This document shows, piece after piece, positions 44,945 to 54,209 of a stretch of DNA of 64,000 nt. How positions within the stretch are numbered: position 1 is the stretch's first letter; every line of letters begins with the position of its first letter. Position numbers and translations under genes: made by a program. Origin of the DNA: MPNO01 sp965200535 (GTDB lineage Bacteria > Pseudomonadota > Alphaproteobacteria > MPNO01); NCBI GenBank assembly GCA_965200535.1, contig CBDAUF010000002.1, forward strand, positions 620,001 to 684,000, in the 5' to 3' direction. The notes beneath the pieces are model-generated. The model saw nothing but the letters and a program-made list of their open reading frames with translations. It had not been told where the DNA came from and made no database searches.

Positions 44945-46267
44945 ATAGCCACAGTCGGAACCCTGGGAATGTTCCAGTCGGACCCGGACGAAGCCGACGC
45001 TCCGGCCGCCTCATGTCCGGCAAGCGCCCTCGGCGCCGACTTCCGGCCGTTCTCCGAAGCCTATCTGGCCGATCCCTACGCCTTCTTCGAGCGCGCGCGG
45101 AAGGAGGAGCCGGTCTTCTACAGTCCGGAAATCGGATGCTGGGTGGTCGCGAGATACCGCGACATCGTTGCAGTGCTCAGGGATCCCGAAACCTTTTCGG
45201 CGGCCCTCGCCCGCCATCCCGTCACCCCGCTCTGCCCGGCGGCCGCGAAAGTGCGCGACGGCCTCGACATATCGATCGAGCCGGCGCTGGTCGATGAGGA
45301 TCCGGAGACCCACCTGAAGCATCGGCGCATCTTCGGCGATGCCTTCACGCCCAAGCGGGTCAACGAGATCGAACCCCGAATCCGGGCAATCGTCACCCGG
45401 TACATCGACCGCTTCGTCGTCGACGGGCATGCCGATCTGGTGGCCCAGATGCTCTACGAGGTGCCGGCGCTCGCCATCTTCATCTTTCTCGGCGCCCGCG
45501 ACGACGACGCGGTGTTCGTCAAGAGGCTCGGGTCGGCGCGGGCCATCGTCAACTGGGGCAGGCCCAGCGAGGCCCAGCAGGTCGAGATGATGAAGGACAT
45601 GGGAGACCATTGGGCCTTTACAACCGAACTGGTGGACGCCGCGCTCGAGGCGCCCGGCGACAACTATCTCGGCGACATGGTCCGACTCCATCGCGAGGAC
45701 CCTTCGCGGTTCACCGTGAACTATCTCTACAACGTCATGTTCCTGATGCAGTTCGCCGGGCACGAAACGACGACCCAGGCCTCGGCCAACGGCCTGAAGG
45801 CGCTTCTGGGCGACCGCGCGCAGTGGGACAGGATGTGCCGCGATCCCGGCCTTATCCCCAACGCGGTGGAGGAGATTCTCCGGTTCGACTCCTCGATATT
45901 CTCGTGGCGGCGCATCGCGACGCGCGACACGGAAATCTGCGGGACCGCGATCCCCGCAGGATCGAAAATCCTGCTCTTGCTGGGTTCCGGCAGCCGCGAC
46001 GAGGAGGCGTTCGCCGACGGGAACTCCTTCGACATTTCGCGCGCCGACGCCAAGCGCCATCTCGGGTTGGGCCATGGCGCACATTTCTGCATGGGGGCGC
46101 CGCTCGCACGTCTGGAAATGCGCATCATCCTGGAGGAACTGGCCCGCCGTCTGCCGCACATGCGCCTGGTCGAGGGCCAGGACTGGGAATACGTGCCGAC
46201 GCTGACCTTCCGCGGCGTCCGCAAGCTGCTGGTCGAGTGGGATACCGCGGAGACGCCGCAGCCGTAG
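44945..46267 (+). CDS. Cytochrome P450
   Basis: This ~440-residue soluble bacterial P450 has the I-helix MQFAGHETTTQAS, ExxR in EEILRFD, and the heme loop GLGHGAHFCMG with the Cys ligand. The first ATG in frame is at 44969, but GGAGGG (44931-44936) is 33 nt from it and 8 nt from an in-frame ATA at 44945 (ATA GCC ACA GTC), so translation may begin at an unusual codon or at a mutated ATG. The redox partner is not encoded nearby. It is a likely hydroxylase of a hydrophobic metabolite. Confidence 0.88.
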   Translation: MATVGTLGMFQSDPDEADAPAASCPASALGADFRPFSEAYLADPYAFFERARKEEPVFYSPEIGCWVVARYRDIVAVLRDPETFSAALARHPVTPLCPAAAKVRDGLDISIEPALVDEDPETHLKHRRIFGDAFTPKRVNEIEPRIRAIVTRYIDRFVVDGHADLVAQMLYEVPALAIFIFLGARDDDAVFVKRLGSARAIVNWGRPSEAQQVEMMKDMGDHWAFTTELVDAALEAPGDNYLGDMVRLHREDPSRFTVNYLYNVMFLMQFAGHETTTQASANGLKALLGDRAQWDRMCRDPGLIPNAVEEILRFDSSIFSWRRIATRDTEICGTAIPAGSKILLLLGSGSRDEEAFADGNSFDISRADAKRHLGLGHGAHFCMGAPLARLEMRIILEELARRLPHMRLVEGQDWEYVPTLTFRGVRKLLVEWDTAETPQP

Positions 46268-46282
46268 GCCCGGCCGCCGCGT

Positions 46283-47665
46283 TCAGGGATCGACGATCTT
46301 GCCCGGGTTCATGAGGTTGGCGGGATCGAGCGCCTGTTTGATCGCGCGCATCACGGAAACCCCTTCGCCATGCTCGGCGGCGAGGTACTTCTTCTTGCCG
46401 TAACCGACGCCGTGCTCGCCGGTGCATGTCCCGCCCATCGCGAGCGCGCGCCCGATCAGGCGTTCGTTGACCGCGGAGGCGGCGGCGAATTCGGCCTCGT
46501 CATCGGGGTCGAGCACGAAGTCGATGTGGAAGTTGCCGTCGCCCACATGGCCCACGATCGGCGCCAGCAGGTCGGTCTCCATGATGTCCTTGCGCGTTTC
46601 CGCGATGCATTCCGCGAGCCGCGAGATTGGAACGCAGACATCCGTGGGCCACGCTCGGCAGCCCGGACGAAGGCCCATGTTGGCGTAATGGGCGTCGTGG
46701 CGCGCCTGCCACAGGGTGGTCCGTTCTTCCTGCCGGGTCGCCCATTCGAACCCGGCGCCGCCGTGGTCGGCGGCGATCGCCTGCGCGGTTTCGGCCTGTT
46801 CGGCGACCGACGCCTCGCTGCCATGGAACTCGAAGAACAGAACCGGGCGGACGGGCAGCGCAGTCCTCGACCATTGGTTGATCGCGGCGATCTGCACCTC
46901 GTCGGCGAGTTCGATCCGCGCCACCGGGACGCCCGCCTGGATGATCTCGATGCAGCTTTCCACCGCGTCCTCCACGGTCGGAAAGGCGCACACCGCGGCC
47001 GATATCGCCTCCGGGATGCCGGAGAGGCGGAGCGTCACCTCGACGATCACCCCGAGCGTCCCTTCCGAGCCGACGAACAGCCGAGTCAGGTCGTATCCGG
47101 CGGACGATTTCCGGGCCCGCGTTCCGGTGCGGATCACCCGGCCGTCGGCGAGCACGACCGTCAGGCCGAGCACATTGTCGCGCATCGTGCCGTAGCGGAC
47201 GGCGTTGGTCCCCGATGCGCGCGTCGCGGTCATTCCTCCGATGGTCGCATCCGCGCCGGGATCGATCGGAAAGAACAGCCCCGTGTCGCGGAGATGAGCG
47301 TTGAGCGCCTTCCGGGTCACGCCCGGCTCGACCCGGACATCGAGGTCGGCGGCGTTGACTTCGAGCACCCGGTTCATCCGCGACATGTCGATGGAAACTC
47401 CGCCCTCGAGCGCGGCGACATGGCCTTCGAGCGAGGTGCCGACGCCGAACGGGATCATCGGCGTTTCGTGCGCGGCGCAGAGCCTGACGATTTCGACCAC
47501 CTCGTCCACCGTTTCCGGGAAGACCACCATGTCGGGCGGGAAGGCCGGGTGGTGCGATTCGTCGCGGCCGTGCACGTCCCGGACAACAGCCGACGTCGAG
47601 ACGCGCTCCCCCAGCAGGCCCCGGAGCCGGTCGGCAACCTCGTCGGCGGCGATGATCGCTGGCAT
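46283..47665 (-). CDS. FAD-linked oxidase (D-lactate dehydrogenase/glycolate oxidase GlcD-like)
   Basis: This 460-residue enzyme has the FAD-binding PCMH domain (residues ~35-215: PMIPFGVGTSLEGHVAALEG and GGMTATRASGTNAVRYGTM) and the FAD-oxidase C-terminal domain ending GEHGVGYGKKKYL and ALDPANLMNPGKIV. It is similar to mitochondrial-type D-lactate dehydrogenases and transfers electrons from a 2-hydroxy acid to cytochrome c or quinone. I start at ATG 47665, seven bases after GGAGAG, not at the GTG 6 nt earlier. It lies 15 bp past the DUF1445 stop on the same strand. Confidence 0.92.
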   Translation of the reverse strand: MPAIIAADEVADRLRGLLGERVSTSAVVRDVHGRDESHHPAFPPDMVVFPETVDEVVEIVRLCAAHETPMIPFGVGTSLEGHVAALEGGVSIDMSRMNRVLEVNAADLDVRVEPGVTRKALNAHLRDTGLFFPIDPGADATIGGMTATRASGTNAVRYGTMRDNVLGLTVVLADGRVIRTGTRARKSSAGYDLTRLFVGSEGTLGVIVEVTLRLSGIPEAISAAVCAFPTVEDAVESCIEIIQAGVPVARIELADEVQIAAINQWSRTALPVRPVLFFEFHGSEASVAEQAETAQAIAADHGGAGFEWATRQEERTTLWQARHDAHYANMGLRPGCRAWPTDVCVPISRLAECIAETRKDIMETDLLAPIVGHVGDGNFHIDFVLDPDDEAEFAAASAVNERLIGRALAMGGTCTGEHGVGYGKKKYLAAEHGEGVSVMRAIKQALDPANLMNPGKIVDP

Positions 47666-47680
47666 GTGCACTCTCTCCGG

Positions 47681-48475
47681 TCAGATTCGCGTCGATTCGG
47701 CGGTCCGGTCGCCGACGAACATACAGCCCGGCATGTGGGTTATCGCCAGCGACGGACGCGCGTTGAGGATCGCTTCCTGCGGTGTCACCCCGCACGCCCA
47801 GAAGATCGGGATCTGGTCGTCGTCGATCGTCACCGGCTTGCCGTATTCGGGCGCGGCGATGTCGCGGATGCCGATCGCCGCCGGGTCGCCGCGATGGATC
47901 GGTGCGCCGTGCGCCATCGGGTAGCGGGCCGTAATCTCGTCCGCCCGGTCGGCGTCCGGCGGCGTGAAGGGCCGCATCGAGACCACCATCGGCCCCCGGA
48001 AGGCGCCGGCCGGAGCGGTCTGCCGGTCGGTGCGGTACATCGGGACATAGCCGGTCTCGGCGATATGGCGGATCGTCAGTCCGGCGCTCTGCAGCGCTTT
48101 CTCGGCGATGAACGAGCACCCGAGCAGGAAGGTGACCAGATCGGCGCGCCAGAGGTCGCCGATTTCCGTCGGCTCCGAAGCCAGTTCGCCGCCGCGGAAC
48201 ACGCGGTAGCGCGGCAAGTCGGTGCGGATGTCCGCGTCCGGCGCCGTCTTGCGCGGCACCGGATCGCCCCGCTCGAGGATCTCCAGCACCGGGCAGGGTC
48301 GCGGATTGCGTGCGCAATAGACGGCGAAGTCCTCGGCGTCGGCGGCCGGGAGGATCACCATGTTGGCCTGGACATAGCCGGACGCGTGGCCCGAGGTCGG
48401 TCCGCTGTAACGGCCCTCTCGGCACAGGCGGCGCAGTTCCGCCGGATCGGCAATGGTGTCGATGATATCGCTCAA
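47681..48475 (-). CDS. Putative hydro-lyase, DUF1445 (D-glutamate cyclase-like) family
   Basis: This 264-residue protein begins with the family signature GPTSGHASGYVQANMVILPA (residues ~22-41) and continues with the conserved VTFLLGCSFIAEKALQSAG and FWACGVTPQEAI segments. A mammalian relative has D-glutamate cyclase activity; bacterial members are called putative hydro-lyases. The start is TTG at 48475, eight bases after GAGGAGG, which matches family length. It is likely co-transcribed with the 2-hydroxy acid dehydrogenase downstream. Confidence 0.88.
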   Translation of the reverse strand: MSDIIDTIADPAELRRLCREGRYSGPTSGHASGYVQANMVILPAADAEDFAVYCARNPRPCPVLEILERGDPVPRKTAPDADIRTDLPRYRVFRGGELASEPTEIGDLWRADLVTFLLGCSFIAEKALQSAGLTIRHIAETGYVPMYRTDRQTAPAGAFRGPMVVSMRPFTPPDADRADEITARYPMAHGAPIHRGDPAAIGIRDIAAPEYGKPVTIDDDQIPIFWACGVTPQEAILNARPSLAITHMPGCMFVGDRTAESTRI

Positions 48476-48604
48476 CCTGACCGCCTCCTCCGCACCCGAA
48501 TCAGGATAGCCGCGGGCTGCGCGCCAAGAAAGCGCCCGCCCGCTTGCCAGCGGGGTGCCGCGATTGCATGCTCGACGGCGCATTGACAGGTCCGGAGAGC
48601 CGGG

Positions 48605-49990
48605 TTGGAAAACCAGAGCCTGAGGGGCTTCATCGCCGCGGTAGAGAAGGCTGCACCGGACGAGGTGCTGCGGATTCGCGAACCCGTTCGCCGCGAACTC
48701 GACATCACCTCGGCGGTGTTCGAACTCGAACGCGCCGGCCGCAGCCCGGTGCTGGTCTTCGAGAACGTCGAAGGTTTCGAGATGCCGGTGGTGACCAATG
48801 TCGCCGGCAACAGGAAGCTGCTGGGCTTGGCTCTCGGCGTGCCGCCGGATGACCTGCCGGGCGCCTATCGCGAACGCTGCCAGAACTATCTGCCGGTGGA
48901 ACGGGTCGCCGACGCGCCCTGGCAGGAGGTGGTGCTGGAAGGCGGCGATGTCGATCTGACCAGGCTGCCGATCCCGCTTCATTTCGGGGTCGACGCCGCG
49001 CCCTATATCACGGCGGGGCAGATCGCGGCGCGCGACCCGGAGACCGGGGTCGATACGACCGGCTTCCATCGGCTCATGCTGCGCGGCCGCGACAGACTCG
49101 GGCTGTCGCTCCATTCACGCCGGCGCATGTACGAGTATCACCGCCGGGCGGAGGAGCGTGGCGAGCCGTTGCCGGCGGCTATCACGCTCGGTATCCACCC
49201 CGTCCATTACATGGGCTCGATGGCCTACCACTATCCTCCCGGCGTGCGGAAGGTCGAAATCATCGGTGCCCTGTTCGGCGCGCCCTACCGGGTGGCCCGC
49301 TGCGGGACCGCCGATCTCGAGGTTCCCTGGGGCGCGGAGATCGTCATCGAGGGCAAGATCCTGTCCGATGTGCACGAGCCTGAGGGTCCGTTCGGTGAGT
49401 TCACCGGCTACGCTTCCTACCGTTCGACCGAAAACGTCTTCGTCGCCGAACGGATCCAGATGCGGCGCGACGCGATTTTCCATTCGGTCGCGTCGGGCAC
49501 GGCGGCCGACCATATCCTGATCTCCAGCGTTTCGCGGGAAGCGGAAATCCTCAATGCGCTCCGCCGCAACCTGCCCAACGTGCGTGCGGTCCATGTGCCG
49601 ACGACCACTGTGGGCGCGTTGATGGCGATCGTGTCGATGCGCAAGACCGCCGAGGGGCAGCCGCGCCAGGCGATCATGAGCGCGCTCGGCACCGAGTTCT
49701 ACGTCAAGTGCGTCGTTGTGGTGGACGACGATGTCGATGTGTTCGACCTGTCGGATGTGATGTGGGCGGTGATCACCCGGACACGGGCGGAAAGCGATGT
49801 GATCTACATTCCGGGTGCGATGGGCGCGATCCTCGATCCGACCTCGGACCCGGAGACCCACACGGTCACCAAGGTCGGGATCGACGCGACCAAGCCGTCC
49901 GGGCGCGATTTCGCCGAGCGGCTGACCATCGCCGACAACCAGAGAGCGCGGGTGCGCGCCATTCTGGGCCGCGCCGGGATCCCTGTCTGA
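48605..49990 (+). CDS. UbiD family decarboxylase (second copy)
   Basis: This 461-residue protein belongs to the UbiD family (prFMN-dependent decarboxylase). Matching segments are PVVTNVAGNRKLLGLALG, AARDPETGVDTTGFHRLMLR, EPEGPFGEFTGYASYRSTEN and DLSDVMWAVITRTRAESD. It is shorter than, and only distantly like, the UbiD protein at 13.9-15.5 kb. The start is TTG at 48605, preceded by GGAGAG. It is divergent from the DUF1445 gene. No ubiX is nearby; the substrate is unknown. Confidence 0.9.
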   Translation: MENQSLRGFIAAVEKAAPDEVLRIREPVRRELDITSAVFELERAGRSPVLVFENVEGFEMPVVTNVAGNRKLLGLALGVPPDDLPGAYRERCQNYLPVERVADAPWQEVVLEGGDVDLTRLPIPLHFGVDAAPYITAGQIAARDPETGVDTTGFHRLMLRGRDRLGLSLHSRRRMYEYHRRAEERGEPLPAAITLGIHPVHYMGSMAYHYPPGVRKVEIIGALFGAPYRVARCGTADLEVPWGAEIVIEGKILSDVHEPEGPFGEFTGYASYRSTENVFVAERIQMRRDAIFHSVASGTAADHILISSVSREAEILNALRRNLPNVRAVHVPTTTVGALMAIVSMRKTAEGQPRQAIMSALGTEFYVKCVVVVDDDVDVFDLSDVMWAVITRTRAESDVIYIPGAMGAILDPTSDPETHTVTKVGIDATKPSGRDFAERLTIADNQRARVRAILGRAGIPV

Positions 49991-50078
49991 CCGACGCTTA
50001 CCCCGGCATGCGCCGCTTGCGTACGGTCGGCCCGCGCGCCATCTTCGCACGCTCTCCGGCGGACAAGGGGACTGGACG

Positions 50079-51479
50079 GTGCGGGCGAAGTTCAGGGCGA
50101 GGGCGGATGCGAAGACCGTCCCGATCATCCCGATCGAGAAGGATGTTTTCGACGCCTGGCGCGCCGACCAGCCGGCGGTCTTGCGCGCCTGGGTCGACGC
50201 GACGGATTTCAAGGCCGCGCCGCAGAGCCTGAGCCTCGTTGCCAGCGGGGACGGGGGGCTCGACAGAGTTCTCGCCGGTGTCGAGGCGCATGACGGGTTC
50301 TGGTCCTATGCGGACCTTCCCGGACGGCTTCCCGCCGGCAGCTATCGGATCGATGTGCGGATGGAACGCGCGGCGGCGACCGGAGCGGCGCTCGGCTGGG
50401 CGCTCGGCTGTTACGCGTTCGACCGCTATTCGGCCGCGCCGGCGGCCGCTGTTCCCGCCCTGGTATGGCCGGACGGCGCCGACCGCGCTCATGTACGCGC
50501 CGCCGCTGCGGCGACAACCACCGTCCGCGACCTGATCAACACGCCGGCAAACGACATGGGCCCGGCCGAGCTGGCCGCCGCGGCGCGGCGCATCGGCGAG
50601 GCGAAGGGTGTGGACGTCGCGGTAATCGAGGGCGCGGCTTTGCTCCGCCAGGGATATCCGACGATCCACGCCGTCGGGCGGGCAAGCGTCGACGCACCGC
50701 GGCTGGTCGATCTTCGCTGGGGCCCCGCCGATGCACCGAGAGTGACGCTGGTCGGCAAGGGAGTGTGCTTCGATTCGGGCGGCCTCGACCTCAAGCCCGC
50801 TCAAGGCATGCTGCGGATGAAGAAGGACATGGCCGGCGCCGCGCATGTCCTCGGGCTTGCCCAGATGATCATGGCGGCCGGGCTTCACATCCGGCTGCGG
50901 GTGCTGATCCCCGCCGTCGAGAACAGCGTGTCCGGCAACGCTCTCCGGCCGCTCGACATTGTCCGTACGCGAAGCGGGATCACCGTGGAAGTCGGCAACA
51001 CCGACGCCGAGGGCCGGCTTATCATGTGCGACGCCCTGACCGAGGCGGAGAGCGAACGGCCCGATCTGCTGATCGACTGCGCCACTCTGACCGGCGCCGC
51101 TCGGATCGCGCTCGGCGCAGAACTTCCGGCGTTCTTCTGCAACAGCGATGCGCTTGCCGCGGACCTTGCGGAGGCGGGGGAGGCGGTCTCCGATCCGCTC
51201 TGGCGTCTGCCGCTGTGGCGGCCTTACCGGCGGATGCTCGACAGCAAGACCGCCGACATCAACAACGTCTCCGAGGGCGGCATGGCCGGCGCGATTACTG
51301 CCGCGCTCTATCTCGAGGAGTTCGTCAGCCGGACCACGCCGTGGATCCATCTCGACATCATGGCGTGGAACCTCGCCGCCCGGCCCGGACGCCCGGTCGG
51401 CGGCGAGGCGCAGGGAATGCGCGCGCTCTACGCCCTGATCGCGAACCGGTTCGGGAAGACGCAGTCCCGCGCAGGCTGA
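50079..51479 (+). CDS. Leucyl aminopeptidase family protein (M17)
   Basis: This 466-residue M17 metallopeptidase has the two-metal-site motifs VGKGVCFDSGGLDLKP and the signature NTDAEGRLIMCDAL, plus RDLINTPANDMGP at the start of the catalytic domain. It removes N-terminal residues from peptides in the cytoplasm as a hexamer. The start is GTG at 50079 with AGGGGA eight bases upstream. It sits next to the Yej peptide importer genes on the opposite strand, so imported peptides could be its substrate. Confidence 0.93.
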   Translation: MRAKFRARADAKTVPIIPIEKDVFDAWRADQPAVLRAWVDATDFKAAPQSLSLVASGDGGLDRVLAGVEAHDGFWSYADLPGRLPAGSYRIDVRMERAAATGAALGWALGCYAFDRYSAAPAAAVPALVWPDGADRAHVRAAAAATTTVRDLINTPANDMGPAELAAAARRIGEAKGVDVAVIEGAALLRQGYPTIHAVGRASVDAPRLVDLRWGPADAPRVTLVGKGVCFDSGGLDLKPAQGMLRMKKDMAGAAHVLGLAQMIMAAGLHIRLRVLIPAVENSVSGNALRPLDIVRTRSGITVEVGNTDAEGRLIMCDALTEAESERPDLLIDCATLTGAARIALGAELPAFFCNSDALAADLAEAGEAVSDPLWRLPLWRPYRRMLDSKTADINNVSEGGMAGAITAALYLEEFVSRTTPWIHLDIMAWNLAARPGRPVGGEAQGMRALYALIANRFGKTQSRAG

Positions 51480-51507
51480 ACCGGGGCGGACGCGGCGCTC
51501 CCCGGGA

Positions 51508-53136
51508 TCAGGTCGCGACCGCGTCCGTCGCGACCGCCTCGATGTCGAATGCCGCGGCGATCAACGCTCTCGTATAGGGTTCCGCCGGCGCCTCGAAGAT
51601 GCGGCGCGTGCTGCCCCGTTCCACGACGCGGCCGTGGCGCATGACGATCACCTCGTCGGCGAGTGCGCGAACCACTTTGAGATCGTGGCTGATAAACAGG
51701 TAGGCGAGTCTGTGGCGCTCCTGCAGCGTGCGCAGGAGATCGACGATCTGGGCCTGGATCGACATGTCGAGCGCCGATGTCGGCTCGTCGAGCACGATGA
51801 AACGCGGCTTGAGAGCGATGGCGCGCGCGATCGCGATTCTCTGGCGCTGCCCGCCGGAGAACTCGTGCGGATAGCGGTCCTGCGCATCGGGATCGAGTCC
51901 GACCTCGGTCAACGCATCGGCGATCGCCGCCCGGCGCTCGTCGTAGCTGCCGGCCATGCCGTGGACCACCAACCCCTCTTCGATGATCTGTCCGACCGAA
52001 AACCGCGGCGACAGCGAACTGTACGGGTCCTGGAAGACGATCTGCATTTCGCGCCGCAGGGGCCTGAGTTCGGACCACGACATGCCGCTGATGTCGCGTC
52101 CCCGGAAGTGGATAGGCCCGCGGCTCTGCTCGAGCCGCAGGAGCCCCATGGCGAGGGTGGTCTTGCCCGATCCGCTCTCGCCCACGACGCCCAGGGTCCG
52201 GCCCTCGCACACCGCGACCGAGACACCGTCCACCGCCTTGATGTGGCCGACGACGCGCCGCAGGACGCCGCGCTTGACCGGGAACCAGACCTTCAGCCCG
52301 TCGGCGGCCATTACCGTTTCCGTATTCTCCTCGGCGGTCGGGGGGCGGCCTTTCGGTTCGGCGGCGAGCAGGTGGCGGGTGTATGCGTGCTGCGGGTTGC
52401 CGAAAATCTCCGCGGTCGGGCCGGTCTCGACGATTTCCCCTTCGGTCATCACCGCAACCCGGTCGGCGACCTTGCGGACGATGCCGATGTCGTGGGTGAT
52501 CAGGAGGATCGACATGCCGCGGTCGCGCTGCAGGTCCGCCAGCAGCTTGAGGATCTGCGCCTGGATGGTCACGTCGAGGGCGGTCGTCGGCTCGTCGGCG
52601 ATCAGGAGTTCGGGATCGTTGGCCAGCGCCATCGCGATCATGACCCGCTGGCGCTGCCCGCCCGAAAGCTGGTGGGGATAGGCCTGGAGCCGGCTCTCCG
52701 CCTCAGGCAGGCCGACCTGGCTGAGGAGGTCGACGATTCGCGACCTCGCCGCGCCGCGCCCGAGGCCCTTGTGAACCTTGAGGATTTCGCCAATCTGCTT
52801 CTCGATCGTGTGCAGCGGGTTGAGCGAGGTCATCGGCTCCTGGAAGATCATCGCGATCCGGTTCCCGCGCACGGTGCGCAGCACGGGTTCGGGGCACCCG
52901 ATCAACTCCTCGCCGCGAAACCGGATGCTGCCGCCGGGATGGCGGGCGAGCGGGTAGGGCAGGAGCTGCAGGATCGAAAGCACCGAGACCGATTTTCCCG
53001 AACCGCTCTCGCCCACCAGCGCTAGGGTTTCGCCGCGGTCGATGGCGAACGAGATGTTCCGCACCGCACGCGTCTCGCGTTCGCCGCTGCCGAAGGACAC
53101 CGAGAGGTTGTCGGCCGTGAGCAGCGTTTCGTCCAT
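51508..53136 (-). CDS. yejF: Peptide ABC transporter, fused dual ATP-binding protein (YejF-like)
   Basis: This 542-residue protein carries two complete ABC cassettes: first with VGESGSGKSVS, LSGGQRQRVMIAMAL and LLIADEPTTALDV; second with VGESGSGKTTL, FSGGQRQRIAIARAI and FIVLDEPTSALDM. Such fused ATPases energise YejABEF-type peptide importers. Start ATG 53136 follows the permease stop by 8 bp; the preceding frame lies inside the permease gene. It is the last gene of a five-gene leftward operon. Confidence 0.93.
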   Translation of the reverse strand: MDETLLTADNLSVSFGSGERETRAVRNISFAIDRGETLALVGESGSGKSVSVLSILQLLPYPLARHPGGSIRFRGEELIGCPEPVLRTVRGNRIAMIFQEPMTSLNPLHTIEKQIGEILKVHKGLGRGAARSRIVDLLSQVGLPEAESRLQAYPHQLSGGQRQRVMIAMALANDPELLIADEPTTALDVTIQAQILKLLADLQRDRGMSILLITHDIGIVRKVADRVAVMTEGEIVETGPTAEIFGNPQHAYTRHLLAAEPKGRPPTAEENTETVMAADGLKVWFPVKRGVLRRVVGHIKAVDGVSVAVCEGRTLGVVGESGSGKTTLAMGLLRLEQSRGPIHFRGRDISGMSWSELRPLRREMQIVFQDPYSSLSPRFSVGQIIEEGLVVHGMAGSYDERRAAIADALTEVGLDPDAQDRYPHEFSGGQRQRIAIARAIALKPRFIVLDEPTSALDMSIQAQIVDLLRTLQERHRLAYLFISHDLKVVRALADEVIVMRHGRVVERGSTRRIFEAPAEPYTRALIAAAFDIEAVATDAVAT

Positions 53137-53144
53137 CGCCGGAT

Positions 53145-54209
53145 CTACTCGTTCACCGTCTTTCGGGGGTCGAACGCATCGCGCACGCCCTCGCCGACAA
53201 AGATCAGGAGCGACAGGGTGAAAATGATGGTCAGGCTCGCAGTAACCGCGAGCCACGGCGCCTGGAGATTGGCCTTGCCCTGGGCCAGCAGTTCACCCAG
53301 CGAGGGAGAGCCGGGCGGCAGGCCGAACCCAAGAAAGTCGAGCGCCGTCAGGCTGGTGATGGAGCCGGTGAGAATGATGGGCAGGAAGGTCAGGGTCGCG
53401 ACCATCGCGTTGGGCAGGACATGCCGGCGCATGATGGTGATATTGGTCACCCCGAGCGCGCGCGCGGCCCGGACATAGTCGAAATTGCGCGCCCGCAGGA
53501 ACTCCGCCCGCACCACGCCCTCGAGCGCGGTCCAGCCGAACAGCACCATGATGCCGAGCAGCCACCAGAAATTGGGCGTCACCACGCTCGCCAGGATGAT
53601 CAGCAGGAACAGCGTCGGCAGCCCCTGCCAGACCTCGATGAAGCGCTGGAAGGCAAGGTCCGTCCAGCCGCCGAAATAGCCCTGTGCCGCGCCGACCGCG
53701 ACGCCGATGATCGAGCCCAGCACGGTGAGCGAGATGCCGAACAGGACCGAGATACGGAAACCGTAGATGGCGCGCGCCAGCACGTCGCGGGCCTGGTCAT
53801 CAGTGCCGAGCCAGTTGTCGGCCGACGGTGGCGACGGCGCCGGCACCTTGAGGTCGTAATTGACCGTCCGGTAGCTGTAGGGGATCAGCGGCCACACCAT
53901 CCAGCCGTCCCGGGCGCGGATCAGCGCTTGCACATCGGGTTCGCGGTACTCCGCCTCGGTCTCGAAATCGCCGCCGAAGACTGTCTCGGGATAGGTCGCG
54001 ACAACGGGGAAGTAGTAGCCGCCGTCGTAGCGGATCAGGAGCGGCTTGTCGTTGGCGATGAATTCGGCCGGCAGGGTGACCGCGAACAAGACCAGGAATA
54101 TCCAGAGCGAGACGAAAGCGCGCCGGTTGTTGCGAAAATTGCGTATCCGGCGCCGGGTGAGCGGGCTCAGTCGCACGAGGGGCGCCCGGGCTGCGCTGCG
54201 GTCAGCCAC
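53145..54209 (-). CDS. yejE: Peptide ABC transporter permease (YejE-like)
   Basis: This 354-residue inner-membrane permease has an N-terminal helix after a basic segment (RRIRNFRNNRRAFVSLWIFL), a ~100-residue periplasmic insert characteristic of YejE, and the BPD transmembrane module with RNFDYVRAARALGVTNITIM. It forms the translocation path with the YejB-like subunit, overlapping that gene by 8 nt. Confidence 0.93.
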   Translation of the reverse strand: MADRSAARAPLVRLSPLTRRRIRNFRNNRRAFVSLWIFLVLFAVTLPAEFIANDKPLLIRYDGGYYFPVVATYPETVFGGDFETEAEYREPDVQALIRARDGWMVWPLIPYSYRTVNYDLKVPAPSPPSADNWLGTDDQARDVLARAIYGFRISVLFGISLTVLGSIIGVAVGAAQGYFGGWTDLAFQRFIEVWQGLPTLFLLIILASVVTPNFWWLLGIMVLFGWTALEGVVRAEFLRARNFDYVRAARALGVTNITIMRRHVLPNAMVATLTFLPIILTGSITSLTALDFLGFGLPPGSPSLGELLAQGKANLQAPWLAVTASLTIIFTLSLLIFVGEGVRDAFDPRKTVNE

